Source: Onchocerca volvulus (Eukaryota; Nematoda; Chromadorea; Rhabditida; Onchocercidae). From it: a stretch of DNA of 64,000 bases. The position numbers and the translations under genes were made by a program. This document shows, one piece after another, positions 12,559 to 25,215 of this stretch. Where the stretch lies: positions 7,405,560-7,469,559 of the forward strand of contig HG738140.1 of assembly GCA_000499405.2 (NCBI GenBank), in the 5' to 3' direction. The notes under the pieces are model-generated. The model saw only the letters and a list, made by a program, of their open reading frames with translations. It was not told where the DNA came from and did not search any database. Each line of letters starts with the position of its first letter. The first letter of the stretch is position 1.

Positions 12559-14505
12559 ATGAATTCAATGTTTATCACTAATGATAATTTCACAACACCG
12601 ACAACATGTGATACTATTACTACTGACTTCAATAATCAATGTGATTTTGAATTTAGTCGTAAATTTGAGAAATGGCTTCAGGTTTGTTTTTTATCAATTT
12701 TATGTTCATCTGAGTAGCTAATTTGCAGCAGTAATCATTTCAACCATTGATAGCTGAAAATTAATGATAAATTCATTATCTATCAGAGAAAATACATTGA
12801 AAACGATCAAAATTTATTCTTGTAGTCCATGGAAGAAAATAAGCATATCAATGATAATCAAATGCTATGGAACTGGTGCGGTCAAATCGAAAATTCGGAT
12901 TTCTTACCTATTCTCGATGGTGACAATGAGCGGCGATTAACAAGCTTAATTTTTATCTTTTTTTAAAATCTTTTCTTTACCTTTCTCTTATTCTTATGTC
13001 AAATAATGTTTTTTCTGAAAATGATGCGAAATATTTCTAATCTAAATTATAGAATTGTTGGGAAAGATATTCCGAATAACAGAAAAAGCTGATAATTTGC
13101 CCTATGCAGCATTTTTATAAAAAAAGTCTAAATTTTATTTCGAAATCTAGTTTTCAGAAATTTAACATTTGATAGACTTCAGATGATTTAAATTTATCAT
13201 ATTCAGAATGGTAGAAATATTTAGCACGTACGGGTAAAAATCAACTTGGTGGTATTTATGCCAACGGTCGCCCATTACCTGTACATCTTCGGGAACGCAT
13301 TATCCAAATGGCTGCTTCGGGAATTAAACCTTGTCAGATATCACGCCAGTTGCAAGTATCGCATGGTTGTGTCTCAAAAATCCTCTCCAGGTCAATAATT
13401 TCTATGGTTTCGTTTACAAATGCATGATTTCTTGGCTAAATTCCATTTTTTTGCGGAAAGCAATTCAATTTTTTTGTTCTGATTAATTTCTTTTAATGAA
13501 TTATTAAATTAAAACTCGGCCATTTTCTACAGGTATCGCGATACGGGTTCAATTCGACCCGGTAAAATTGGTGGTTCAAAACCGAAGAAATCACTTCCAC
13601 AGGTTTTATTATTTTAAGAATTCAAATTTGAGTTAATAAGAAATTTCATATTCTTATTTCTGAATCAATGACTAACGTGCAAGGAGTTAAGCATAAATTC
13701 TTACAATATTAAACGAATCTTTAATTTTCTGTAGTAAATGTTATATAGATGTTTTGCGCTTGACTTGATTAAAGTTCCGCAAAAATAATCGATCATATCA
13801 TTGCACATTTTTCTAATCATTACAAATCTCATATTTCTGTAAACTGTTCATTTGATATTTCCAACAAATGAAACTGATAAGTTATTACTTCAAAAATATT
13901 TCGATTATGTTAGTAATTAATTAAATCAAAAAAGGTGGTAACAGCAATTGCGATTTACAAGCATTGTCAACCATCGATGTATTCATGGGAGATTCGTAGT
14001 CGGCTTATCAGTGATGGCGTTTGCAGTGTATGCAATGTTCCAAGTATTTCATCTATTAGTAGGCAAGTAGCGATTGCAATCATTACTTTTTTAATCTAAA
14101 GAAAAAGGATGAAAAAATTTGATAATGAATAGAAAATGTTGGAAATGTCAAAACTTGGTATTAAACAGTGCTCCATTTTTAACTGAAACTAAAGAATGTG
14201 TTTTAAAACTTTTGAAGTTATAAAGTTTTTAAATAAAAACTCTATTTAGTAATAAAATAAAAATCTTAATTTTCTAAAAAAACAGTTTCAGAATAATCAG
14301 GACAAAACTTGGTATCAAGAAACGAACTAATTCAACCGATACTGCAGCATTAGCAATCACCGATACGAATATTCGTTATCCGGCGCCAATAACAGATACA
14401 CGAATATTCGGAAAACAGAATCAAAAAGAAAGAGATATGATTACTATGTATAGGAATGTCGGATATAACATGCAAGATGATAATAATGGTAATTTTTCTT
14501 TATGA
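12559..14505 (+). CDS. Pax-family paired-domain transcription factor without a visible homeodomain
   Basis: Six exons: 12559-12681, 12826-12919, 13225-13390, 13533-13602, 13935-14062 and 14292-14505, giving 264 aa with all phases closing. The N-terminal 72 residues are unremarkable. The paired domain (about residues 75-200) reads [17 protein letters not shown], then [34 protein letters not shown], and in the RED half [15 protein letters not shown] and [17 protein letters not shown] and the following KLG resemble the Pax3/7 group more than Pax1/9 or Pax6; that assignment is by recall. The protein would bind DNA in the nucleus. The tail is 60-odd residues and reaches a TGA at 14503. An alternative donor (AATG|GTAATT at 14489) could lead to more exons, but no WFQNRR-type homeodomain sequence was seen down to about 16.4 kb. 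Intron 5 begins GCAAGT, a GC-AG intron. Confidence 0.85.
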
Positions 14506-16423
14506 ATTTTGCACCGAATCCTCTATAAGTTCAAATTTCATCATAGATTTAATTGTTTAAAAATAAGAATTAACAAGTTTGTTCGTCTAAATAGCATCTA
14601 AATTCATTTGCTGTAACTGCTACCGGCACTTTCAATCGGTGAAAAAAAAAAAAAAAAAAAAAAACACATGAAAACTAATTTTCGACTCTTGTTTTAATAT
14701 TGTATGTTTCTGAAGATTGCAAAACTTCTCGTTATTTTTCTTTACTATCTCACTTTTTGTTAGCACGGCAGATATCAGTCACATTTATTGGCAAAAATTT
14801 TGATTTAACCGGTTTTCGTCAAAAAAATCAATAATTCATTTTAACTGGATTTGGAAATAGAAAAGTGGTTCAAGATCCATCTAAAGTTTCGAAATATTAG
14901 TTGCAGCTGCCGATCTTCTCTGCATAATTTTCGAAAATTAATAAGCCAGTTAGCTAATTATCTAAACTAAGTAGCACCAAAAATTTTAATTATACAGTTT
15001 ATTTCGCAGCTGATTAAAAAGATCAGACTGTTTCGTTCGGATATCAGTCGATAATATATGTATACATTTGTTATGTGCTTATCATCTTATCAGTGAAGTT
15101 GAAATGATTAGTAACAGTGTGAACTCTGCGCATTGATATTTAAATTTATTGAATATCACTATTTTATATTTTTTTTTAAAATATTTGATAACTAATAATA
15201 CATATATAATTTTTCATTCACTATTATAGTACGAATAATTTTCTTCTTGCAGTGTTCTCAGATAACTGTTTGTTGAAGCTTTAGTAATTAGGTGATTATC
15301 TTTTTCTATTTGTTTGAAAAAAGAGAAAAAGAATTTATAAGAAATCGAGAAAGGAGCAAAATTTCTTTTTATTTTATATATATATATATCGTGAAGTACA
15401 TCAATGAATTTCAAATATGCAACTAATTTAATCATTTTTAATCATTTTAGATAAAGTTATTATCAATTTCATGACTCAGTTAATTAATTTGATTTTATGC
15501 AGTGTCATGAAATAATAGAATTTTTACCATTCAAGTATCACCGATCACTTCCATTATATTGAATTCTCCTCCTTTTTCATGCTTGTAAAATATCTCGCAA
15601 AAGCATAAATCAGTTTGCTTCGAGATAAAATGATTATAGGACATTTGTTCTCGCATTTATTGGATTTATTCATTCTCTTAACCCATCATTTTTCCTTCCT
15701 TCCAATTCAACAGATACTGTAGAATTCACTAATGAGTCTTCATGAGAATTGTTATCTTCTAGTTTATTATCTTTCAGCATTTTTTGAATATGTCTGTTGA
15801 ATAGGAGCAAAGATCAAACAAGTTAATTAGTTTTAATTAATTAGAGGAGGAAGATTTGTGGATAAACTATCTGTAAACTGGACGGAAAAATAGGAATTAT
15901 CAGCAATCATAATCTCAACAATAGTTACTTGTCCTTTTCAGTAGATATAATAATATCAATAATTAGGGATGGAATTAATGAGAAAAGAGAGCATAGCAGG
16001 AAATGAAATACAACTGAACTGAACAAATAGATATACAAATTAAATCTGAAATTTACGCAATATTTTCTGTAAAAAAGGAACTAGTTTTAGATATAATTAT
16101 TCGATCAAGTTTTCGAATTGCTTTTTATTATTATTTTTTTTTTTTTTTTTAAAGCGGCGATCTACATAAAAACAAAAATCTAACGAAAGTAAGGTGGATT
16201 TTTAGATAAAATTGCTAAAAATATTTCAGATATTGGGATTTATTCAATAAATCGGAAAAGCCGCTAGTAGAAAATTTAGCATTTTTGCTTCTTATGAAGA
16301 AAATAGTTTTCAAATCCTGAAAGCACATCTGCTCATTTTCTGTAAGTACTTAAGACAAAGTATTGATTTTCTTAAAATTTAATTTAGGTAATTCGTAGGA
16401 ATATGAGAGCAAAGAAAAAATCA
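14506..16423. other. intergenic, A+T-rich
   Basis: A poly(A) run (about 14642-14664) and a TA-rich run (about 15379-15389) were seen. No gene, RNA or element was recognised. Confidence 0.5.
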
Positions 16424-18791
16424 TTAAAATGGTGATCCTGGATTTTCCAAATTGACGACTAGAACTATTACCATCATCGCATATTTTTACTTTTTCATGC
16501 GCTTCCTCTAAAAAGTTCAAGTATTAGGAATGAAAACCGAAAAGAATTTTTGGAAATTTTCTAAATTGAGATAAAAATAGTTACTGCATATTCTGCAAAA
16601 TGTTTTTCTACCTTTGATTTGATCGTCGAACTTGCTAAAGTTGGCTGCAGCAAATTCTTCGGGATCAATAACATGCTGAAGTTCTATGCTGGGAAGTAAA
16701 CTATGTACCACTTTATCGATGAATTCGGCGTTTATTTCATTTTTTTTGCCTAAAAAAAATGTAAATAGATGTTAAATAAATCGCGGGGTAAGATGAAATT
16801 CTAAAATAACAATAGCAAATTCAATTTGTTTAAGGAAATTCTTACCATTGTAAAATCAAATTTTCAATTATTTTTCTGTATTCTTTGAACTGCAGTTCAA
16901 ACTTCATTTCCTCGTCATATTTTGAATTTCTTGCAATTGGCAAATAAAAATTACTTTAGTTTATTAATTACCGAGAAATCTAACAATGAATCATACTGAA
17001 GTAAAAATAGCGATATCTTGAAATTATCGTGACAATTTTACATGATTTTTGGATGCATCAAATTATTGAATTCAATACATCGCGTGTATGCTTTGTAATA
17101 CTAGGAAAATAATTGTAGTTGCATTCATCTAACTTTTCGCTATCAATCAAGAAAAATGTCAAAGGTTAAACATACTGTCAAAATGTCCACTTTTATTACT
17201 GCTCATTTCAATGCTTTTCGTCGAATAAGTAATCATTGGATGGGATGTTGTCATCTCGGTTATAATCGACGGCATGTCACGGATGCGTTCATTTTCTGTC
17301 GTCATTTCAACACTGCAATTAAAATGATCTTCTGCAAAATTGGAGGTTATTTTTGAATTATATTCAGCGATAGTAATACACGAGACTTAATAAATGATTA
17401 GGCATGTCCTAGTTGGAAAGTTAAGAATTAGATACGTTGTTTGCTCTTTTTTGAACAAATTATCGGCAAAAATGTCTGTGAAAGACATGGATAAGGATTT
17501 GTAAACAAAAACAAATTTATGAAAATGAAACGGTAATTACAAATAATTGGTGATTATGAAAGATAGAGTATGGAATTTCGAATAAATTTCAAAAACGAGA
17601 AGCTCACTTGTTAATACCTTTTTGCGTCTTTCATAGATTCTGCCTTAAGTGGCAATTCTGTACTTTTAAAATTATCTTCTTTCAAAGTGAAATTACATTT
17701 AATTGGAGTGAAAAATTGATCATCTGAAATGCAAGTAATTTTTAGAAAGTTTTACTTCATTTTGAAATATGATTTAAATTCAAAATATGATTCTAGACTA
17801 AAGGTAATGGATCAATTATTGTTAGTGAGGAATGGAACTATAAAAAGAATAGAACTACAGATAAGAATGATAAGAGCATTCAACATTTCCCAAAAGTGCA
17901 ATATCGAAAATTCGAGACTAATTGATTTAAACATTCTTCATTATATTTGCAAACGCTATCTTAGTATCATTTTCCGAAGCAAAATGTTAGACTATATCTT
18001 ATTCACGCAGATGTGACAAACTTTTAGAGGCTTTAATCAGATGTGACAATCAAGCAACTGACACCATCTGAGCTTAAGAAGTATATGATTCCAAAGAATA
18101 GCCATTGTTTCTAGCTTTTGCTATGAAATTCATACGGTATCGCATCCGAGAAATAATAACATCTCAAATAAAATACTGAATAATGGATGGTAACTGCGGA
18201 AAAGTTCTGGTTATATAATGTAAATGAAACAAACCATGCTTCGGCACGAATTGACATTCTTCAAAAAAAGGCGTGCTGATGAATGTAAACATAGAAAGTG
18301 GTGCCTGAGGACTGTTACATCGATCGGAGGTTGTGCATCCACAGATCGTGTACTGCTTTTTTTGATAGCAATAAGCATGATCACGGAAAAATGTTCGAGT
18401 TTCTGTATCAACATTTATACATCCCGATATCAAAGTTTCGTTATGGTGGTTATTAACTACTGAAATAGAACATTTGACAGATTTCTTTTTGGTTTGCAAC
18501 AATAATTAGAAAAATTATGAGGAAATTGTATCGAAAAACAAATTACAGTAGTTCTTAATTTCAAATAGGATTCGAAATTAAATTTGAAAGTTGACCAAAC
18601 TGAGGATTAAATTACTTATTCATAGGAAATTGATTACCAATAAAACAAATTTCTCCGTAACAATTTTCTGGACAAGTTCTGATGCTAGAAATGGATGTGT
18701 GAGGTAGATAATCACATTCCGCACACTTAATACTACGAATTTTTTGTGGTATAGATGTTAACCAAACAATCATTGTCAAATATTCCTTCAT
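16424..18791 (-). CDS. secreted three-finger (Ly6/uPAR-like) domain protein
   Basis: The core two exons are firm: 18638-18791 and 18235-18459. The ATG at 18791 lies three bases after a TTTCACAG acceptor, a likely leader trans-splice site. A signal-like start (MKEYLTMIVWLTSIPQKIRS) precedes a cysteine-rich domain: KCAECDY, RTCPENCYGEICFI, ISGCIN, YCYQKKQYTICGCTT, then SDRCNSP. The closing C...CxC...CN spacing is typical of three-finger/LU domains (ligand binding at the cell surface). Without the GTTTGT donor at 18234 the protein would instead stop at 18164. With it, exons 17618-17723, 17176-17312, 16612-16749 and 16424-16464 continue in phase to a TAA, adding a Ser/Thr-rich tail (ITEMTTSHPMITYS) and an acidic segment (LQHVIDPEEFAAANFSKFDD). 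No transmembrane or clear GPI signal was seen. The specific function is unknown. The last exon (13 codons) is the weakest. Confidence 0.6.
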
Positions 18792-19382
18792 ACCTGTGAA
18801 ATAAATGACAAATTATTTTTATAAGCAATTTAATTTCTAAACGTTTTCTCATTCATTTCCGCGTTCTTTGTTGTTCAGATTTTGTATTATCCTTTTATTT
18901 GAACAGTTTTAATTTACCGAAAAAATTATCGGTTATAAATAATGCTATGAAAAATTCGAAAAAATGAAGTCAATGCAAGTAATTGCAATAATTACAATTT
19001 CAAATGCTGAAAATTTCCCATTGCGTACAAGTAAAAGAAAAATAAAAAAAATAAGAAAATAAAAAAATAAAAATAAAAAAATAAAAAAAAAAGAAAAATT
19101 GCAGCATCTTTCCCGGTAATGAAATTTTCAGAAATACATAAAAATCAATACAGGCTCATAATCGGTGCTACTGCAATTTTAAACAGTTTCTTGGCTATAT
19201 AAATTCTTTTAAATTATACTGCTAATCATATGTGGAACATGCAAAATTGAATGCAGTGCAATATATATCAGTTGTGGTTATTATGAGATATACGAAAAGT
19301 AATCTGACTGCCATGGAATATTTCGATCTACAAGTAAATAATCCACTGACTTTTAAATTCATTCACAAATATTATCGCTTGC
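18792..19382. other. intergenic, A+T-rich
   Basis: Contains an A-rich run of AAAATAAAAA type (about 19040-19095). Nothing else recognised. Confidence 0.45.
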
Positions 19383-19703
19383 TGTCACGAAAGTATTAGA
19401 TCGATAATGAACAATACATCAGCATGAATTTGAGCCATTCGTAACAGAAACAGATCATCGCACTGTAGGTAACTTCTTAGAAATCGATTTATTGCTTTCG
19501 CTTATGTTTCAGAATCAATTTTTCTTTATGAAATGGAATTTACGATATGGGATTTACGAAAATGAAATTCGATCTTGAAACATAAGCCAAAGAAGTGGAT
19601 CGATTTGTTAGAAGTTATCTACGATGCGATGGTTTGTTTATGTTACGAATGGCTGAAATTCATGCAGGTGTATTGTTTGTTATCGATTTAATACTTTCAC
19701 GAC
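19383..19703. mobile_element. long palindromic (MITE/foldback) element, about 320 bp
   Basis: The left arm begins GTCACGAAAGTATTAGATCG and the right arm ends CGATTTAATACTTTCACGAC, its near-exact inverse. The similarity continues inward through CATGAATTTGAGCCATTCGTAA (left) against TTACGAATGGCTGAAATTCATG (right), GTAACTTCTTAGAAATCGAT against ATCGATTTGTTAGAAGTTAT, and GCTTATGTTTCAGAATC against GATCTTGAAACATAAGCC. Arms are about 145 nt with roughly 80-90% match. The plus-strand ORF at 19595-19819 is an artefact of the right arm. No coding capacity, so a non-autonomous element. Confidence 0.85.
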
Positions 19704-21074
19704 GCTTGCTAAGAACTTCGTCAACTCATCGCAGGCAGGTAACAAAGGAAATTGGCAATGTAAAATTTGGAAACTTGACAATGGCTTTCTTTTTTTTTTT
19801 TTTTAACCTATCAGAATAAAAATTACAATATCCAAAGAAATATTAAAATTTTCATTCTAATCATAAGTGCTTTTCTAAATAGTTAAATTATTTAAATTAA
19901 GAAGAAAACATTGGCAACTTATCAACAGTAGAGCTGAAACTTAATCTGAGCAGTAACTTACTAATCTCATCCTTTATAGCTTTCCATACTACATTTTTTG
20001 CTGAATAGCACAATTATTCCCTCGCCAATAAATCGATTTTTGAAATCAATTAGTGATTTGAGATGAAACTGGATGAATTATGACTATGATTTCTTAGATC
20101 TAAATGAACATTTTGCTCTTCACATAAGGATAGGGCTTAAAATTTTCCAGGAAAGTAAAATTTTTCTGTAAACAATGATTTTAGTCAAAAAGGATTCACA
20201 TTTCGACAGTATTTCAATATTTTCATAGAGACTCATCATCATAGCAGTAAAAGATTTTTTTTAAATAAGCTTGAGACTTCTTACTTTGAAGACTTTTGGA
20301 AAGTCAAAGATAAAAGCAACCTGATAGAATTCTAATTCAGAAGTTGAGTAGCGATTTTCACTTCTTCCACTGCATCGAATAGAAAAAATAATTAAACTCA
20401 AATTGATCAAGTCTGGAAGGTATTAAAGATTTTATGCAGCAATCATAGTTTATAACAATAAAATGTTTTAATCACAACAAAATATTATGGTAGACTGTTT
20501 ATCATAATATTTTAAGAATTCCTCGAATATTATGTTCAGTGATTAAGTAATTAAATATAAATCGCAAATCTGAATTACAATTTCAAGATTAATTAATTGT
20601 TAGCCATGGAGTTTAGCACTCAAAAATTTATATGAAAGAAATCTAATTGAAATTAACAATAATAAACATATATTGGCTGAGGAAAAGGGAAGAAAAAAAA
20701 TGCGCAATTTTTCGCTTATTCGATCCATAATTTTTTGCTATCTTCCATTGTCAGTCCAACTAAATTGCTGTATTGCGCCAAATTAAAAACTAGTTTTCAT
20801 ATGATCTCTCTTCTGGACGAAAGATGTGGATCACTGCCTAACATAATTTTAATGTGTTTATGAAAGTTCATTTCGATCGTCCCATATAGTGTAAAATGAA
20901 AAATCATTGCAATGTGCATGACAGATATTTCAATAGATTGACATAAATGGAATGTACACAAAAATTTTACAAAATATAGAAGTATCAAAAGATATACCAT
21001 TTAATTTGATAACTTTGGTCAAAATCTGAAACTATTATTTCTATCCAAGAGATCAGGATAAAATGCAAAATATT
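19704..21074. other. intergenic, A+T-rich
   Basis: No gene or repeat recognised; short ORFs only (for example the minus-strand ORF at 20797-21000). Confidence 0.45.
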
Positions 21075-23194
21075 TCACGTATTAGGTTTCACGCTAGCAC
21101 TAAAACTATCAATAGATTCGCAGGTAAAGCCTTCTAATATTGCTTTCCGTGAAGCGAACGATGAACTATCATTATTTTTCGTGAAAAAATTCCGGAAGTG
21201 TTCTTGTTCTGAAAAAAACAATCATTAAATAATTTTATTGATAAATTGTCTGAAAATTGTGTGAAAAAAATTAAGAAAGAATAAATATTGTAGCAAATGT
21301 TTGTATTAATCAATAATCATCATGGTTAATTGCGTTGTTTAATTATTATAGTTATTCGTTGCTAATGCTATCATGTGAGAGTTTATTGCAGAAAGACAAC
21401 TTGCCTTGCATTTCAGGCGTTACTGGACAAAGCAATATGAAGCCAACTCTTAAATCTTTCTCCACTTGCAATATGGCACACTTATTATTCTGACAATTCA
21501 AATATCGAATTAGTTTTAAAATTCGATTAAAAATTCAATGAAAATTTGGAATAAATCAGATATTTATAAGTCAATTTGGCTTTGTAAATTTAATAAACTA
21601 TTTGTAAATTTTACTTTCGCTAAGAGATAACGTGGAGCTGAAAAGATTGAAACCAATCGTCGTTTACAAAAGAAACCAAAACCATTCATTATCGCCTGAA
21701 AAAATACCAATTTCTTTCAAAGTCAAAAATATGTCTAATTAATTTTTGATTCTAATTTCTCAGTTTTTAAAGCAATAATAGAAACAAAAACTTAATTTAT
21801 GAAACTTTAAATACTGAAATAAACTTCATATTCATAAGGCAAAAAGAAATTGAAGTTTTCTAAAAACAAAAATATGAATATGGAAATTTACTGATTCAAT
21901 GTAGCAATAATTATAAATAACTGATGAATACCTGATGTGCTCGAACAATCAGTTCGATATTCAACTGTTCACAACAAGCAGCTACAGTATCTTCACCAAA
22001 AAAATAACCGGCACCACGAAGTGAATTTTTGATGAAACCTTTCAAATCGAGCATAGGATCGGACCATAAAAGGCTGCATGCCAGCGATGATGTCATTGGA
22101 TAAAGTATTGGACGTTTGATCTGAAATTTCCGGAGAAACCGAATCCGAATATATGATTCATTGATTGATTATTGCTCTTAAAATAACACTCACTCAACAT
22201 GAAAGCTGAAAATACAAACAAATGACATGAATTGAAGAAATAAATAAACCAATCAATTCGCAAAATAATCTTCGAAGATATATCAAGTAACAAATTAAAT
22301 TAGATAAAATTCAATTAACCTTTCTGATATCGCCTAAAGATTTCAATTCCGGTCCGATACCGCCATGAACACAAAGTATTTTATTCTTAATTAGAGCTGC
22401 AATCGGTAAGCAAGCGAAAAGTTCATTAAATGCATTCCATAGCGTAACTCCTTCATTATTTGTTGGAAATCTTCGTTCAAGCTCCTCTTGAAAGCCATAT
22501 AGTTGATTAATATCTGGAGACTCGTGATTCCCGCGTAAAATATTGAACTGGAACCAATTCTAATCATCTTAATTAAAAATCCAATTCCTTCTTAATATAA
22601 ATAGCATAAACTTATCAATCACCATCTTTGGAAACATCAATTTGTGTGCCAGAAGGCAACAGATTGTTTCCAATGAGTTCATCCCGCGATCAACATAATC
22701 GCCAAGAAATACAAAACGTCGTTGCACGGCTCCACTTTTCCGACCTGTTCCAAGAACAGAAAAGATTCGGTGTAAATCTTCGTACTGAAAAGCTTATGCT
22801 AATCAAAAGGTTAATTAATTTTTTTTTAAATCATATAAAAATAATTTATTTTGGAAAGAAAAGAAGGTTAGAGCTGAGTAAAAACTGGCTACGAGCTTTT
22901 TGAGAAACTTGCTTATCGCGGTCTATTCTTCTTCCATAATGTCATTTAAATCTCATTATTGTTGATTTAGGAAAAAGTGTTTCAGGTCTCAAATTATACA
23001 ATCTCTCTCGATTAGCAATTAAGTAGTTCTCAGAATATTCAAAAACGGATCATTTATATCATCTGAATAAGAAAACAAACATGATAACATACTTGCCCGT
23101 GAATGTCACCGATGACAACACATGGTACTTCAACTTCCAGCAGAGTAGGTTCTGTCAGAAACAATTTTTTTGCTTCATTTAAAATAGTTAGCAG
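21075..23194 (-). CDS. divergent PP1-family Ser/Thr protein phosphatase (5' end not found)
   Basis: Exons 23093-23194, 22623-22784, 22320-22547, 21932-22120, 21615-21695, 21405-21489 and 21075-21208 give 326 aa in phase. All metal/catalytic signatures are present in order: GDIHGQ, GDYVDRG, LRGNHE, VHGGIG, RAHQ; Mn/Zn-dependent phosphatase activity is therefore expected. The fold follows PP1 ([14 protein letters not shown] before [18 protein letters not shown] later). It differs from canonical PP1 at the C-terminal loop: SAPNYCGEFDNAG is replaced by SAPRYLLAK with no Gly-Glu-Phe-Asp stretch. It also has an extra 45-residue Ser/Asn-rich tail. This resembles the lineage-specific PP1-like sets of nematodes. 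The first residues are missing: an acceptor at CTCGAG|CTG is assumed, and no upstream exon with an ATG was identified up to 23.6 kb. The last intron appears to start GCAAGT (AAG|GCAAGT). Confidence 0.8.
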
Positions 23195-23560
23195 CTCGAG
23201 CACGGTATAATTGATTGGTAAAAGATACAAAAAATAATTGGGTTTATTATAATTAAAAATTAGGCTTATTATAATTAAATAATTAAGTTCGTTATAATTA
23301 TATTTGTCATAATTACAACATTTGCCTCATCTGCTCAAAATATCTGAGTTAAGAGATGTTCAGTTCGCTAATATTTTATATATAGAAATCACTATGGATT
23401 TTAAATTGCATTATATCTTTTCATGGAATAATTAAACGGGAATTAGGTATTTAATCCTTCCTGCTTACTGAATAGATTGAATAAATACTCAGCATAGGTT
23501 GGATATTATGCTGTTACCAAGAAATTAATGAGTATGTCATTATGTAAAATCCCTTAAAAT
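23195..23560. other. A+T-rich stretch upstream of the phosphatase
   Basis: It should hold the phosphatase 5' exon or promoter, but I could not pick one out. It includes a short AATTATAAT repeat (about 23245-23312). Confidence 0.4.
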
Positions 23561-25215
23561 GTAGTAATTTACACAAATAAAAATGTAAATGTTCGCTGTT
23601 ATAATCTTTGATCTCCGGGAGTTCTATGCGATTCCTTCCAAATTTTGATGCATCCCTGGATTCAAATAAGAGTTCTTTTTTATATAGACATACTTATTTT
23701 TTTCTACGTTCACGTCGTGACAGCTAAAAGTAAGTGAGTGGATTGAATTTTTTGATAGCGCCCTGATCACACCTTCATGAGCGGACAGAGTTTATTGACC
23801 ACCACGCCTTCATCAGCAGACTAAATTTATTGGTCATACTTACTTCCTGCATTCACAGCGCCTATTTCCAGCACTGTTCATTTTTATACAACATTTCAAG
23901 CTCTTCACCAATTGATTTGATTTGAAATATAACATTGCTTTTGCGTTGATGCGGTGTTTCTACGTAGATAAGGTGCATTTTTAAACTTTTTCGTATATTT
24001 TTTGCTTTGTGAGGAAAGTAGCTGCGTCGCAGAAATGTCGAGCTCATGATAGTGTATAATGAAATATTTCGTCCAAACAATTCATAGATTACCTGTATGA
24101 CTTCTAATATTGGGTCTTGCTTTGGATTGCCTCTTCGTCATAAATGCTCCTTTTCATTTCGACATAATCCTTTAAGTTCTTTACCGATTAATTCGAAATT
24201 TTAATGCAGCGTGTTTCCAAATGGATACACTTATTTTTTTTTTTTTTATCTCTTCATAAGGATGAACATGTTTCCCGCCAAAACATTTCGATTAGCAGAT
24301 AAACAAAGTGAGATCAACCATCTATAAGGCGACATGTTGGAGATCAGGAAAAGCCTCGAAATGATTTAAAAGGTTCGAATTTTGTGGCAGAATCAATTCA
24401 AGTTCGACAACAATTCGATTTAACAAACAGTTCAATTCGGATTTTCTACACCACACAGCGACAGTTTTACAACGGTACGGATCAATGCAGTAATAACAGC
24501 AAATCTACAGTCAATGAATTCTATCCTACTCTACAAGCTACAAAGAAAAAAATTATGCAGTGATTAATTTGCTTAGATATTCTCAAATAATTTCGAGGAC
24601 AGTTCGAATACAATCGACCCACTTTCCAAATAATGCTTCGCAGAAGATCAAATTTGCAGAACGAAAGCATTGCGACGATTAATTTTAAATCAAATTGAGG
24701 AAGAACGGGCATCAGCGATGGACAAAGAATGACAAAAAATGCCTCAAAAGCGAGCAACCGAGCGACATGCAGTCAGACGTGAGGATGCACGGTTGCGAGG
24801 TCAATTGTGTTCTACAGCTTCAGGTCTACTTTGTTCTGTGCAGAATGAAGATGACAAGATGAAAGTGACTGAAAGAAGCCAGCGAGAAAGGAGATCAGCG
24901 TCAAATAGGACTCCGTGTTCAGCAATCACGCGATTACAATTGCCTTGCATTCCGGTACAATCCAGTTGATGGTTTTAGTTTGAGCCTGCACTTTGAGAGA
25001 GAGGGAGGGATGGCGGGAGAAGGAGGCAGAGGGGCTCAAATTATAATCATTAGCTGGAGTTGTACCGAAATGTAAGGCGCAACGCTTGTATATAAAAACA
25101 TGCACATATTCGAATGCAACGTTGTCTCAAAACTTTAAAGCAAATGGATAAGAACTTTCGGAGATTTACGATTTTGAACGAACGAACATTTTACATTTTT
25201 ACCTATGTAGACTAG
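23561..25215. mobile_element. composite repeat family, copy 2 (inverted ends)
   Basis: The left end (AATAAAAATGTAAATGTTCG, CTCCGGGAGTTCTATGCGAT, CCAAATTTTGATGCATCCCT) is the diverged inverse of the right end at about 25085-25215 (GCACATATTCGAATGCAACG, AAGAACTTTCGGAGATTTAC, CGAACATTTTACATTTTTAC, TAGACTAG). The ACTTATTTTTTTCT...GTTCACGTCGTGAC...AAAGTAAGTGAG palindrome recurs near 23690-23736, and a diverged TACACTTATTTTT segment near 24228. Beyond the right end a G+C-rich inverted block follows (GGACCATCCCATTCCGCATG, then GCCGGG). The open frames inside (minus 23862-24080, minus 24521-24757, plus 24739-24969) show no known transposase motif. Confidence 0.6.

Noticed and set aside
15379..15389. 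TA-rich run as a possible promoter TATA box
   Set aside because: It is a simple dinucleotide run with no gene start downstream.
17729..18016. 95-aa plus-strand ORF
   Set aside because: Lies opposite the intron between exons of the three-finger gene; low-complexity and no homology.
24739..24969. 76-aa plus-strand ORF rich in Arg/Ser
   Set aside because: Inside the second composite repeat; no transposase-like motif.
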